This document shows positions 21,424 to 33,189 of a stretch of 64,000 nt of DNA, piece by piece (position 1 is the stretch's first letter; each line of letters opens with the position of its first letter). Under the pieces are notes generated by a model. It was not told the DNA's origin, did no database searches, and worked only from the letters and a program-made list of their open reading frames with translations. Made by a program: the position numbers and the translations under genes. Where the stretch lies: positions 312,001 to 376,000 of the forward strand of contig RPFO01000167.1 in NCBI GenBank assembly GCA_009746045.1, in the 5' to 3' direction. This DNA comes from Mesostigma viride (Eukaryota > Streptophyta > Mesostigmatophyceae > Mesostigmatales > Mesostigmataceae).

Positions 21424-21680
21424 GGAGGCAGATCATTGGTAGAACGCGGTGGAAGAGGATTGTCAAGGCTCACACGCCCGACCCTGTGGGCAAACCACCT
21501 CCCCCCAAGCGGAGGAGGCGTTTTGATGAGTAGGGTAGTTATAGGATTTTTCTAGACTAGCTAGATTAGAGTTAGGTTAGTTCGATTACGCGGCTCCTTC
21601 CACCCCACCCATCCATCAAGGAATATGTGCTACATGATCTCCCAACGGAGGCATGTTATAATTTAATTCAATTTAATTTA
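21424..21680 (+). mobile_element. LINE-A 3' end
   Basis: Encodes only the last 35 residues of the LINE-A protein (ending in the RRRRF tail), then the 3' UTR, the hairpin CTCC-CAAC-GGAG (21639-21650) and an AATTTAATTC-type tail. It defines the 3' end missing from the copy at the left window edge. Confidence 0.8.
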
Positions 21681-21935
21681 ATCATTGGTACGCAAGGATA
21701 GATGGCAAGTATAGTGATGATGGAGACCATCCCCACGTCTGTGGGGGCTCCGCGTGTGACCGCGTATGGCATTCATAGCGATTCGGGCCGCGGTGCCCAC
21801 AACCCTGTAACTAGGACCTAGATAGCTTACACCATCCATTCCATCCCATGTCCCCCTCCCATGCACTGAGGACTTATGCTCACGTGACGCAGTCACGTGT
21901 CTATTAATAAATAATTAATACCATCAAGGATCGAG
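21681..21935 (+). mobile_element. LINE 3'-end fragment
   Basis: Plus-strand counterpart of the two copies at 7661-8093. It ends with the hairpin CACGTGAC-GCA-GTCACGTG (21881-21899) and a TTAAT-type tail. Confidence 0.65.
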
Positions 21936-22056
21936 ACAACCAGCGCAGGCCAGAAATCGTGAGAATCCGGAGGCAGAGTATAGCTCGAGGCTGCTGTTAT
22001 CTTGTCCGTGTGTTCGAGCCGTTCAGAACGATGAATATGAATGGAGATGGAAATGA
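21936..22056 (-). repeat. Short retroposon, inverted copy
   Basis: Reverse complement of the 165-bp retroposon seen at 8577-8915. Confidence 0.65.
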
Positions 22057-23711
22057 GTTTGGTGCTCATAACTTTTGACTCCGGCCATGAAATTTCATCG
22101 TGTTGGTTGCATTAGACTCGTCTTTTGAAGACGAACACGCTGATATAATTTTCTGTGCACAGCTATCGCTCAATATTACCATACTGATAGAAAATAAAAA
22201 CCATGGTATATAACGCAGGACGCCCAACACTGATATGGGAGTCGTTGAAAGATGGCGCCCGAATGGTCGTCGATGACCAATTCACCGTAGCCGAGGAACT
22301 CCTGCTGTGGGGTACAACACCAACCATAAGGGTCTAAACGTAGGCATATACATCCAAGCGTAAAAGAGAGTGGAAGGCGATGAACAACGTTCTAGCATCG
22401 GCGACTAGCCGAATCTATTCCTAGGCAAGGTATACAAGTACTAGCACTACGTGGCTGACCGACTTTACTCCTAATGAACGCATAGGATCGAGACACTTGA
22501 GGTGGAGGAGATGGAGATTTCATTGAGTGTAGGGGAAAATTATAATTTCCTTTCCTCCCCCCCTACAAAGCATCTAAGATGCTTGCCAAGAGCTGACGAG
22601 CATACAGGCCCCAACCCAAACGCGGGGCGTACAGGAATGTAAGAATAAGAGGTGACTAAAGATAAGAATGTAATCCTTTATCTGTACCAGAGTGAGAAAA
22701 GTGTGTTCGACAAGCCGGAAAAGAAGATTGAGCTATCAAGCAAGGTTGACAGCATTAATGTAAGGAATCATTGAGCTTCATACGGTAGGGGTAGAAGATG
22801 ACTGACGAACCCCACGAGGGGTCTCAACTTGGGGTCGTGTATGATAGACAGTAAAATTAAATGAGGATACATTCCAGTTTAGCATTCAAACATTAATAGG
22901 ATCAAGAATCGCAGCAAGGTACAAAAGGTGTAGAAAACAAGGACGCTAATCGTCCCACTACGTATGCCAAGACAGCAACCAGAAAACCGAATGGTAGGTA
23001 GGCCAACACCGGACCAGCAACCCTACTGGTGCCGGAACTGAAACAGCAACCCTAATGATGAAAAATTCGTAGGTTCTGAGGACAGAGTAGGTAATGTATC
23101 TATCTATGCACACAGCCCGCGGCGATGGAGTCTAACTTCGCCTGGAATGTGTCCTGGAATGCAGGCAGCCGGTGTACTGGAAGGGGGCGGCCATCTACGT
23201 CGGCCACAAGCCCTGGCAGGCGACCCCCGCGGCCCCAGCGACTCCAGACGCCCCAGCTTAGGGGAATACAGCAGCAGTAGTGTAGAATAGATAGACCGTG
23301 GCCATGTACATGTACGCCTCCTAGAGGCACTATCCCAGCTAAGCCACGCGCTTTATTTAATCATGTACATGTGTGCCTATGATGAGCCACACTCCAGATG
23401 ATGCCTAGCTTTATTTAGTTATGTTGTGCCCATGCAGGGAGTAACTCTCTGCTGAGACGCCATGCCCTAGCTTCTTTGTATAGCTATGCTGATCTTCCCC
23501 CCCATGACAGGCTCCCCCTTCGCTGGGCATAGCTTGAAGATCATGGGGATGCAAGTGCCCTGGTGCACCTAGAGCAAGGGTCCTTTACATCCCCACCCTT
23601 GCAGGAAGTAGCTTAGGATGTATGATAGGCCATATGCCCCCTCTCAAGGGCCATGTGCTACATATACTCCCAACGGAGTTATGTTACAATTCAATTCAAT
23701 TCAATTCAATG
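22057..23711 (+). mobile_element. ORF1-only retroelement, degenerate copy
   Basis: The start (22057-22205) matches the 5' UTR of the element at 1185 ('ctcataact', 'gacgaacacgctgatataat'). The end (23163-23711) matches its C-terminus and 3' UTR style, with the hairpin ACTCC-CAAC-GGAGT at 23666-23679 and an (AATTC)n tail. The middle, 22206-23160, shows no coding signal and no similarity I can see elsewhere in the window. Confidence 0.5.
23163..23262 (+). pseudogene. ORF1-like C-terminal remnant
   Basis: Reads QPVYWKGAAIYVGHKPWQ and an Ala/Pro tail ending in TAG, nearly the same as the end of the protein at 2384-2727. Confidence 0.65.
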
Positions 23712-23744
23712 CAGGCAGCACAGTATCTATAGGCGTCTAACAGG

Positions 23745-24489
23745 CGACTCAACCAATACCTGTTAAATTGTCGTCATCATTGCAGGCAGCGCCGTCTAGG
23801 TCGCGGGGTGCCAACGCCGTGTATAGATTGTTATGGAGAGCTTGATCGGGGTTCCCTAAACTAAATCCTCGATTACCATAGTTACGTCGCGGTTCTCCTC
23901 CTCCACCTCGACCCCAGGATCTGACCTGTCCTAGACTAACTAACCCGGTAGAAGAAGGAACCCTGTTCTGCATTTTGAAAGATCGTTGAACTCCCGACTC
24001 TAATGCTTTGCGATAATTGTTTCCATACTGAGCCATTGACACATTTACTTAGACATTAACTGGCAATGACGTACATCCATGGTTCGACTAGCTATAACAA
24101 GCGAATTCAAAGGTCGAACTGTCAACACAATCAAGGAAATTGCAACACCTCAATTGGCCGACAGACTCGTGTGTGCTCGGGCCAAACATGGCCCTCACCC
24201 GTACGATCACAGGTAGGTTAGATCTACGCACTCTAATGCCACGTAGAGCGGCGCTGGTCCAGACCACACAGAACGCCAACGGTCCAGGCCCTAAAGTACG
24301 TAGCGCGGCGCGACTGCACCGGCCCACAGTACTGAACAATTGACACGTCACTGGACCAGGTAACAACCGGTCAAAAGGGTCCTAACTACACGTAAGCTTA
24401 GGAAAGTCAACGGACTGTTTCGATATGACTGAGGCAACCAAGGACCTAATTTACGTCCGTAACAACAACAAAAGTCACTCGACGTAACA
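23745..24489 (-). repeat. Gypsy-type LTR fragment, inverted
   Basis: Reverse-strand relative of the LTRs at 33851 and 38281. It starts (minus) with TGTTACGTCG at 24489. It keeps the LTR-borne coding exon: ATG at 24036, reading MAQYGNNYRKAL and a Gly-rich region to a splice donor (CAG|gtattg) at 23759. Diverged but still open over 92 codons. Confidence 0.7.
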
Positions 24490-24880
24490 TCCGCTTTGAC
24501 CATATCCAGCCATAATTTCAATGAGCAAGGCTACACCTTCCCATCTCCATTCAAATTTCTCATCCTGAACTACCCTAACGCGAAAAAGATATCAGCATGC
24601 AGGCTCGAGCTACCATGGTACGGATTGTCCCGATTTCTGGCCTGCGCTAGTTGTCTCCTTGGTATCCCTCTTTCCAACTCCAAATTCAATTCAATTTCGA
24701 TTTGGAGCCATGTTTTTACCGGTTCCCTGCAACAGGAGCGCATGCACAGACAGCCATTCCTTGGGGAAGTGTAATCCCAAGTGCAGATAGCAAGTATTGT
24801 CACAATTTCTCACTCAAACCATGGTTGCTTGCAAATGTGGGTTTCTCTTGAAACATGTTTTTTAATAAATTAAAGAATTA

Positions 24881-25850
24881 TTCCCGTTTACCCCGACTAG
24901 GTTGTCCCCAGTTTACAAATTAACAAAATTAACAAATTAACGCCGGTGGAGTACCTGCGGACTGCTCGACGCGGAGTCACCGGGCTACAAGTTCCGTACT
25001 TTACCAAACTCAGCCTTAGAGGCCGCCGCACCAATTTTTACTTCTTTCCGTCACATGGCTTGCGTTGGGTTCATCGACGAGCATCGACGCTCATCGACGG
25101 TGCAATCTGACGGCGGAGAATAAGTTCGCCACAGCATAGCGCGACGCAAGGGCTAAGATCCGACAACGTGACATGCAAAGCTTTATGCCGCATCGCTAAC
25201 CGGAAATTCCGTCCAACACCGTCGTACAGTACTGCCAGTCGACCGCACCTCTGCCTCTTAACCGTCGAATGCGCAATCGATCTAGAAAGTAGAAACGTCC
25301 CCGCGACACTTCCGCGATTTCAGTACTTTCCGTCACCCTTGACAGTTTTCGTACAATACTACAAATTTACGCCAATAGAAACTCGCCTCCATACATATAT
25401 CTCGATAGAGGCGTGCGTCTTATTTAATTTCAAGGTAACTTACCTCTTAATTAATCTCGCCCCCCCGTTGTAACACCGTCCCCCGTTGTAACACCGTCCC
25501 CCCGTTGTAACACCGTCCCCCCCCCCCATAAATGCGTCCCCCCCCCGTTGTAACACCGTCCCCCCCCACGTACAGTACTTTCAACCGCAGCTCTGCCTTT
25601 TTAACCGTCGAATGCGCAATCGATCTAGAAAGTATCCGCGATTTCAGTACATGCCGTCACCCTTGACAGTTGTCGTACAATAGTACAAATTAACGCCAAT
25701 AGAAACTTGCCTCCAAACATATATCTCGATAGAGGTATGCGTCTTATTTAATTTCAAGGTACCTCTTAATTAATCTCGGCCCCCGCCTTCCGCTAATTTG
25801 CTAATTTGCTAAATTTGCTAAAAAAGAGCCAATTTTACCCCGACTATTCA
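24881..25850. mobile_element. ~970-bp insertion specific to copy 2
   Basis: Copy 1 has the empty site 'aaagaattattcaacagtc' (9113-9131). The insert starts 'cccgtttaccccgacta' and ends 'ttttaccccgacta', so 'tttaccccgacta' occurs at both ends as a direct repeat. Inside, two 220-bp direct repeats (about 25225-25470 and 25570-25790) flank a C-rich minisatellite. No ORF; class unknown. Confidence 0.6.
25461..25567 (+). repeat. C-rich minisatellite
   Basis: Five or so repeats of about 20 bp, of the type 'cccccgttgtaacaccgtc', with variable C-runs. Confidence 0.85.
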
Positions 25851-26214
25851 ACAGTCACGAGCAGCCTGCAAAATAAGACGAGTTCAGGGTTATATAAACC
25901 TCAGCTGACGGCCCAGATCGCCTAAAAAATACAAAACTGTACATGTGTTTGGCAATGCTCGTAAAGAGGCACTAAGTTGTGGGTGTTATGCCCCACCTAC
26001 GGTATAGCAAGCTGCCAGACTACGCAAATATACAAGTCGCAGTGTGTGTTTCACTAAGCAGCGGCCATCCCTAACCACTGCCAGCAAAAGGGTTTCCTCC
26101 TATCCTCTTCTATTCACAATACAGCACAATCTGACTATTTCTTCCCAGGCCACTGGGAGAGCCACCAGTATTCCCGCCACCGCCTTCAGAGAGTCAAGCA
26201 GGGCCACCTAGCAT

Positions 26215-29200
26215 TTAAAAGCCATCCGTCTCGGCGTTGCCCAGCAACTCGATCTGGCGTGGTGCAAGCGACGGCGTGCGGATGATGTCAATATCCTTGC
26301 GGACACCGTTGATGACAGCGTACGCCGAGCAGGGCGCGACGACCTCCAGGCTGACCTTGTCGTTCTCGCTGGCCCAGTTGTGGATCTGGATGCCCGTGAT
26401 GACCGCGTAGTCCGCCTTCTTGATGTCGACCGCCTGCATGATCAGGTTCTCCAGGTCCTCGGTGATCATGCGCTCAGCGATCTTGGTGATGCCGACCAGG
26501 TCCAGGTCCGCCACGTCCTTGCCCTCGCGGATGGTGGCGCGCGCCAGGCGCTGCTTGAGGATTGAGTACTCCGGGTCCTTGGCGTTGTGGGTGCCGACTG
26601 CCATCTCGCCGAGCGCAACGGGGCCGACAGCCTTGATCTCGCCCAACGAGGCGATCAGGGCACCGCACGCGGTCGAGGGCGCGTCACGGTTGGGGCGTGG
26701 CACGCGGCCAATGTTGCCATCAGCATCCACGGCGATGTGTGGGAAGGAGAAGAAGACGTAGCGCTCGCGGCCTGAGAACTTGCAGGTCGGGGAGTGCGAC
26801 AGGCCGGCCTTGAGACCGGTGACACCGCAGGTGAGGACACCGCCGAGCCCGTTGACGTTGAACGAGGAGCCGAAGACCTTGTCGATCTTCTGCTTGAGTG
26901 GGCCGGTGATCTCATCACGGCACAGGTTGATGCAGGCAATCGAGTTATACGACTCAAAGCCAAACTTGTGGAGGGAGATCTCGACGCGGGAGACAAAGTC
27001 CTCATAGCCCAGGAAGTAGGGGAAGTGCTTCTGGAGCATGGCAGCGCGCTCAATGTCGTTGGTGGCGGCATTGTCCTCCACCGCGACGACCGCGGGGGTG
27101 GCACGGTGGACGCGACCTGGATGGTCTTGCGGTCGGTCAGCAGGCGGGTGGCGACGGTCGCGCCGGCCGCGGTGGGCATGGCAAAGCGGCCGCCGGATGG
27201 GCCCTCCTTGCTCATCTTGGCGTTGCGCATGAGGGTGATCATGCGGGGGGTGAGGGCCGGCAGCGCCGACAGGTCCATCTCCTTGCGCTCGCCGTTGATC
27301 ACGCAGTAGGCCTTGCCCGGCAGCACAAACTCAAAGTCGTGGCGGTCCTTGTTGCCGCCCTCCAGCAGCTCCTTCTCATTAGCCTCAGCCTCCCACGCGT
27401 GGATCTGGATGCCCGTGATGACCGCATAGTCGGCCTTGGAGCTGTGGTGGGGAACAGAAAAAGAGAGAGGAAAGCAGGGCCAGGTGGCGTGAGGAGGTCA
27501 GCACATGGGAGGAGGCATTCATGGAGCAAGCTACTATCACTTTATTCATTATGAACTGGACTAAAACGAAGGGAACTATCAGCTGATGATGAAGGATTGC
27601 AAGGCAAGATTGGAAAGAAAACATGAAGAGCTCTCTTCCACCCTGGCCATGCGGTACAATGTGCACAGTTGAACTCAAAGCATGGACAAGTGACACCAGA
27701 AAACAGAGCAGAGACTCAAAAAGGGGGAAAACACTCACGTGTCGACGGCGTCCATGATCAGGTCCTCCAGGTCATGCGTGATGCGCTCCTCGGCCGCGGC
27801 CGTGAACTTGACCAGGTCGACGTCGGCCGGGTTCATGCCCTTGGCCTTGAGGGTGCGCGCCATGCGGGCGCGGCAAATGGAGAACTCACAGTCGTGTGGC
27901 TCGTGCACGCCCTTGACCTTGCACTCGGGCTCCACACCATTGGCTTTGATCGTGCCCAGCGCGCCGATCATGGCACCGCACGCGGTGGACTCCTGGCCAC
28001 GGCCCGGGCGGTGGATGGCGCCCACCTTGCCGGACGAGTCGATGGCAATGTGGGGGAAGGAGAAGAAGACGTAACGCTCACGGCCGCCCAGGACGGGGGA
28101 GTGGGAGATGCCGGCCTTGACACCGGTCACACCGCAGGTGAGCATGCCGCCCAGACCGTTGACCATGAACGAGGAACCGAAGACATCCTCAACCGCCTCA
28201 CGCATCGGCTCGCAGACCTCATCACGGCACACGTTCAGGCAGGCGATCGTGTTCTCGCCCACAAACCCGTTCTCAAACAGGGCGACCTCCGCGCGGGAGA
28301 TGAAGTCCTCCAGGTTGGTCGCGCCGGGGTAGTACTTGCCGACCACCGCGGTACGGTCGGCCAGGGCCTCCTCGAAGGTGCGGGTCATGTTGTTAGCCTC
28401 CACGACCTTCTGGGCCTTGTTGAGGATGTCCGCCTCGCGCTGGATGAGCGCCACCGGACGCGCGGACGAGCTGCGCGCCTTGGAGAGCATGGTCCAGCCC
28501 ACGGTGGCCAGGGACCCACCGACGGCCAGGGGCAGCACGGTTGGGGCCAGGCGGGAGACGGTGGAGGACAGCTCGCCCGCATTCAGGCCCGCGGCCGCGA
28601 TCAGGGGCAGCGCAGCGCCCGCCTTCTGCAGCTGGGCACCCATGGAGGCGTCAGGGGCGCCATGGGCCAGGTGGCCGAGGCTCTCATCGATGGCAGCGCC
28701 CATGGCTGGATTTGGGCAGGGGGCGGGGGGCAGCAGAAAAGGGAGTAAGGGAAAATGGTGGACGAGGACATGTCAGTGTGGTTGGCCGTGGTGGGGGATG
28801 GGCTGATACTGATCAAGAAAAGAAGGCTGCATCGTGGTAGATCAGCAAGCTAAGACAGGGTAGTCGGGCTGATTAATTAAAGCCAGCTGTCACTGTCAAG
28901 CTACCAAGGGCCACGCCTTGAAGGGAACCGGAAACAGAAAGCCAGACTAACAGGGGAGCAGACTTACAGGACGGGTTGGTCGCCGCGTTGGCCATCTGGG
29001 CAGCGCTGGAGACGATCGCAGCCGCGAGCACGAGGATCGTGCCCAGGTTCAGGCCCGCCGAGGGGGTGCCTGGGGCGGCAGCGGGGACCATGCCGACGGA
29101 GCTCATCAGGTTGCGGAGGGGGGCCTCGAACCCGCGCAGCAGCGAGGTGGAGGACAGCTCCATGACCGCGTTGGCGGCCTCCTCTTTAGGGGCGGCAGAC

Positions 29201-29337
29201 AAGTCATTCGTTGACTTGGGAGCCAGGCATGCGACCACAGGGGCACGGGCGGGGACTGGCTTGAGACCAGGGACACCACGGCCCAGCTTCTTTCCTTGGC
29301 TCAGGCTGCTGTGTGTGGGCACGGGGCGCAGCAGCAT
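26215..29337 (-). pseudogene. LCIB-like gene copy 2, frameshifted
   Basis: Same exon structure as the gene at 9494-12623: 28968-29337, 27739-28705 and 26215-27441, with the same donors and acceptors. Exon 3 is one base shorter: the G-run at 27094-27098 has five G where copy 1 has six (10373-10378). The first LCIB domain and transit peptide read normally, but the frame changes in the linker just before the second domain, which stays intact in the other frame from 27081. The product would be a single-domain protein plus a foreign tail. Either a recent pseudogene, a sequencing error in the homopolymer, or a functional single-domain version. Very few other coding differences, so the event is recent. 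Confidence 0.8.
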
Positions 29338-29359
29338 CGGGAGAGATAGGGAACGATGA

Positions 29360-30170
29360 CTTTCAGTAATTGCGCACTGCCGGGAGCGGAAGGTTGCTTA
29401 CGGAACGAAGCCATCCCGATCTAATTTCGAGCGGCTCACTACCAGGTATCTGGGGAGGGATAAGCATCAACTGCACACTTCATGGTGCGACGGTTGCAAG
29501 CTATCATTGCAGAAATTAAATTGCTGCCGAAACCACCAGCGGGCGCGCCCAGCAGCCAGGCACAGTACACCAAGAAGAGAGGGCGCATCGTACCTAGCGG
29601 ATTGGAACGAGGCGACCTTCAGCTGGCTTCCAGTCAAGAAGGAAGAGGTAAGAGACGCCATTGTTTCTAAGTGGCGGTGGAGGTGGGATGGGTGGGATTG
29701 AGCCTAGGAAGAACTTGTGGTGGGCGAGCTTGGACTGCATCACAAGTGGAATGCTGGGCCTTATTGTACCCTCGACCAACTTGCATCCTGACCAACGGTT
29801 CTGCATTATATTGACGTTATCCAATTTTCGGCGTTGGGCTTTGGAGGTGCGTGTAGGTCCCTAACGATTATTCGGTCGTTATGGTCCAAAACTGATGCCG
29901 GAGGCCGGTGCTGTAGAGGCTGTGCGAAGCACAAAACTGCCTTGTAACCCCACTTGGCGACATGGGAGCAACCGTTTAGCTCCTCGACGGCCCAGCTCTC
30001 TAGGCGCATCTGCTACTATAATCGGTTACAGACTTACAGCTGTAGCGCAGTATTGTGACAAGCCTAAAGCAATTACGCAAAATAATGGCAAAAATAGCAC
30101 CACGTCTTTCTAAGACGCACACGCTGATATATTTTTCCCGAAGATACTACGCAATATTATTTAATTTCAG
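29360..30170. other. 5' flank of copy 2, no gene confirmed
   Basis: Counterpart of 12640-13428 plus the empty hAT site (near 30085-30102). 30103-30158 resembles the 5' UTR of the ORF1-only element ('gacgcacacgctgatatat'). The donor-bearing open stretch (29520-29648) is conserved with copy 1. Confidence 0.5.
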
Positions 30171-31372
30171 AGGACGTGGCGCGCCGAATACTTTCCGAGC
30201 CAAAAAATTCGCGGCACCGTCCGTACGGTGTATATTGTGTGCCCGGACCGCTCAACCCTCGCGGAGGTGGCCATGGCGGCGTGCCTTAGGCAATATTAAT
30301 CGATATCCCTACATGTAAAGACCATGGCATGTAAAAAGCTAGAAAAAATGCATGAATTTCGCAGAAGATTAGTTGATGACCTCATTTCATGGCGGAAAGT
30401 TTACGGTTTGCAATATCGCTAATATATAATTTCTCGAACGGCTACGGGACGGGCGCGGGGGTCCAGGATATATATAAGTTCTCTTGCGGATAATGAAATT
30501 TAATGCGGGTTTACGGCAGCGATTGTGAGGCAACGTAGGCTCTAAAGAGAGATTATGAAGCTAACTTAATGATGTTGTCGAGTTTGTGCCGAAGCTTCCC
30601 GGTTTCTTTTACATTTCCGGCATTCAAGCTGGTACCTGAACCTATATGACGCATATGCATGATGCGCAGGCCTCATGCGCAATGATCATGATGTCGCCAT
30701 CGACGTATTCACGGAAGGCGAACCTTCCTTGTTCGCCTGGACAATGGATGATGTCTTTTATTGTTCGCGCTTGCGTGCCAGTTTAATTTATGCATCAAAC
30801 ATTTCCACGTATACGTAGGCAGGTGCCTTAACGTCGGCCTTTCGACTTAAATTCGCCTTTTTTTCGGGCACTTTCCCTGTAGGAAGCGCTCCATTTCTTT
30901 CGGTTGCTTCGTCAGATTCCTAGCGATTTCGTAAGATTTCGTGTAGTTTGTGGCTGGCATGCTAAAAAAGAGGTTCAGTTGTTGGTATACGTAATGTGTT
31001 GGCATTTGTTTTCCATATAATCCGTTGGACATGAGCTTGCTCTGACGCTTTGTTTTGTGCGGCCGGATCTGACACGCCTCTTTAATTTAGTAACGATCAC
31101 ATCCGGCATATGTGCCTAGAGGCTAACAAGCTGGCATCAGCTAAGCTAAATCTAAGTTCTTAGCAAATTACCATATTGGAAAGGAAGGTGAGAGTACTCT
31201 CACCTTCCTTTCCAGCAAAAGAACCACTAGTGGTTCTTTTGCTGGCCATACGTACTGCATGAGTGGCATTGCATTAGATCTAAGGTGTTTCCATTGCTTT
31301 CCTTGAGCAGCTATATATAACCATTGAGACTTCCCTGCTTAATGTGTGCAGCAAGGCAAGCTGGATATATAG
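30171..31372 (+). repeat. Family-D repeat, truncated copy
   Basis: Near-identical to 17317-18392, part of the duplication. Truncated at 31372. Confidence 0.75.
31177..31245. repeat. Two adjoining perfect palindromes
   Basis: 31177-31214 (19-bp arms) and 31212-31245 (17-bp arms). Copy 1 (about 18236-18271) has a simple sequence here. The insert consists of the reverse complements of its own two flanks. Confidence 0.85.
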
Positions 31373-31373
31373 A

Positions 31374-32603
31374 ATGCACAAAAATCCTGTTGCTTTGCGC
31401 ACCATTGCTGCGTCGCATTCAGCCCCACTGATGCCTCTCTCGAAACTCATCTGCCATGCTTTGAATGCTCTTCTCCCCGAAGCCCATGCATTATGGGTGG
31501 AGGTGCTGTCGAATGCCGGGTATGTTCAAATGCGTTGGTACTTGGTAGTTGGATCGTCATAGACTCAGCCCAAGTACGCCTACGCCTTGCCGCCCTTCTT
31601 AGCCGTTCTCAGACAGCAGCAGAGAAGCGTATACCTATGCCCATAGCCACCTATGATTTCACCACTCTATATACCACACTAGATTTGCACGATTTGAAAG
31701 CTCGTTTAGATAGCCTCCTCGTCTGTATGCACGTAGGCCTCACGGGCGCAACCACCTGCACGTGCGTGTTTCTCAGACCAAGCCCACGGCAACGTGGCTC
31801 TCAGGGATTGCGGCAGGTGCTATCGTGCGGGATGCTTATAATTATATTATCACGAAGGCTGACCTTGTTCATTGGATCTCTTATCTTGTTGATAACACCT
31901 TCATTTGTTTTGCGGGCAATGTATACCAACAAGCTATCGGCATCCCTATGGGCACTACTAACTAACTGTGCCGGGCTCCTTGCAAACCTCTACTATCTAC
32001 ACACTTATGAGCTTGCATTCATGGAGAATCTCACTGCCTCAAACGATGATGTTCTCATCAGGCGTTTTATCCACACGTACATGTCGATACATTGATGATG
32101 TCATTGCTTTCGACAACCCTGATTTCGCAACCCATTTGTATATCACCGCTGGTCTGCCTGGCATCTACCCGCAACCGGTCCCTCACATTAAAGCTCCCGT
32201 CGGAGGATACTCATTGCAATTACCTCGATCTTAACATTACCCATAACAAGAAGGGCTGGCGTACGGCTGTCTATGATAAGCGCAAGGATCCTAAATACCA
32301 GCAAATTCCTTTTATTCGTTACCCCGATATTCACAGTCTCCTTTCCCACACAGCAAAATATGGTGTTGTTCTTTCTCAGTTACATCGTTTTTCCCGTCTT
32401 TGTTCTTATCGTGTCGATTTCATCACGACTCTTGTTGAACTCTTGCATCGTTTATTGGTCAAAGACTACTATGACCGAGACATTCTGCTCCGTCAAGTCC
32501 GATGTTTTTTGCAACGTCACCCATGTGATGCAATGATCTGTTCGGTGCTGCCCCTTGGCACAAGCTCTACAAACAGGTCGTGGACCGGCTGGATCGCGTA
32601 GTA
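31374..32603 (+). pseudogene. Penelope-like reverse transcriptase
   Basis: Blocks in order, in alternating frames: MHKNPVALRTIAASHSAP (fingers), YDFTTLYTTLDLHDL (motif A, Asp), IGIPMGTTN (motif B), YIDDVIAFD (motif C catalytic Asp pair), NYLDLNITHNKKGW, then KYGVVLSQLHRFSRLCSYR and FLQRHP at the C-terminus. HKNP, GIPMGT and RYIDD-type boxes set this apart from the LINE RTs here and fit Penelope-like elements, probably the Naiad/Chlamys branch known in green algae (from memory of that family, not tested). At least four frameshifts: inactive. Confidence 0.65.
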
Positions 32604-32830
32604 TCTCCGCACATCTGAACCCTGTGATGCCAGATCTCCTTTGCAGCCGTTCCGAGCTTGGCACTGGATTCGTTGTCCACATCGTCGCGTCGCTGCAGCA
32701 ACACGATGTTTTCTGGCATACGCGGGCTTTTGGTTCCCGCCGCACATTTGAAAGTGCTGTCCTCCGGCTTTTTGCCTTTGCACCGTGTGCAGTTCTTGGA
32801 CGTTTGGAATCATGGCATGGCTAACGTGAT
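31374..32830 (+). mobile_element. Penelope-like retroelement, 5'-truncated
   Basis: RT-bearing element that starts inside the RT finger region, directly at the broken end of the duplication, and runs through a 3' region shared with 6060-6550 (minus). No GIY-YIG endonuclease is seen; it would lie in the missing part or be absent. Confidence 0.65.
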
Positions 32831-33025
32831 GACTGACTAGCTAGACCTTTTCAGTGGTTTTCCATTTGCGGGTATTTCCTCAACATAAATGGTGGGAGAG
32901 CGATCGCAGCAATGGTGCCGATCACCACTAGACACTCCCGGCCAGTTAGGCTCGCAACACACGCCCTGATCAAGCATGCTGTTTCCGGCCCCACCGTCTA
33001 GGTCATCTAGTCGCTCTACACGTAA

Positions 33026-33184
33026 GCCAGCCATAATTTCAATGCACAAGGATACACATTTCCATCCCCATTCATCTTCATCATCCTGAACGACTCGAAC
33101 ACGCGGACAAGACAACGGCAGGCTCGAGCTACCATGGTCCGGATTCTCCCGATTTCTGGCCTGCGCTGGTTGTCTCCTTGATAT
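33026..33184 (+). repeat. Short retroposon copy
   Basis: Close copy of 8577-8755. Between the Penelope-like element and this copy (32831-33025) I see nothing recognisable. Confidence 0.65.
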
Positions 33185-33189
33185 AGAAT

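Larger units (their letters stand above)
24502..31372. repeat. Segmental duplication, copy 2
   Basis: Second copy of 8751-18392. It ends abruptly at about 31372 where a Penelope-like element starts, although the family-D repeat continues in copy 1 to 19290. Confidence 0.9.
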
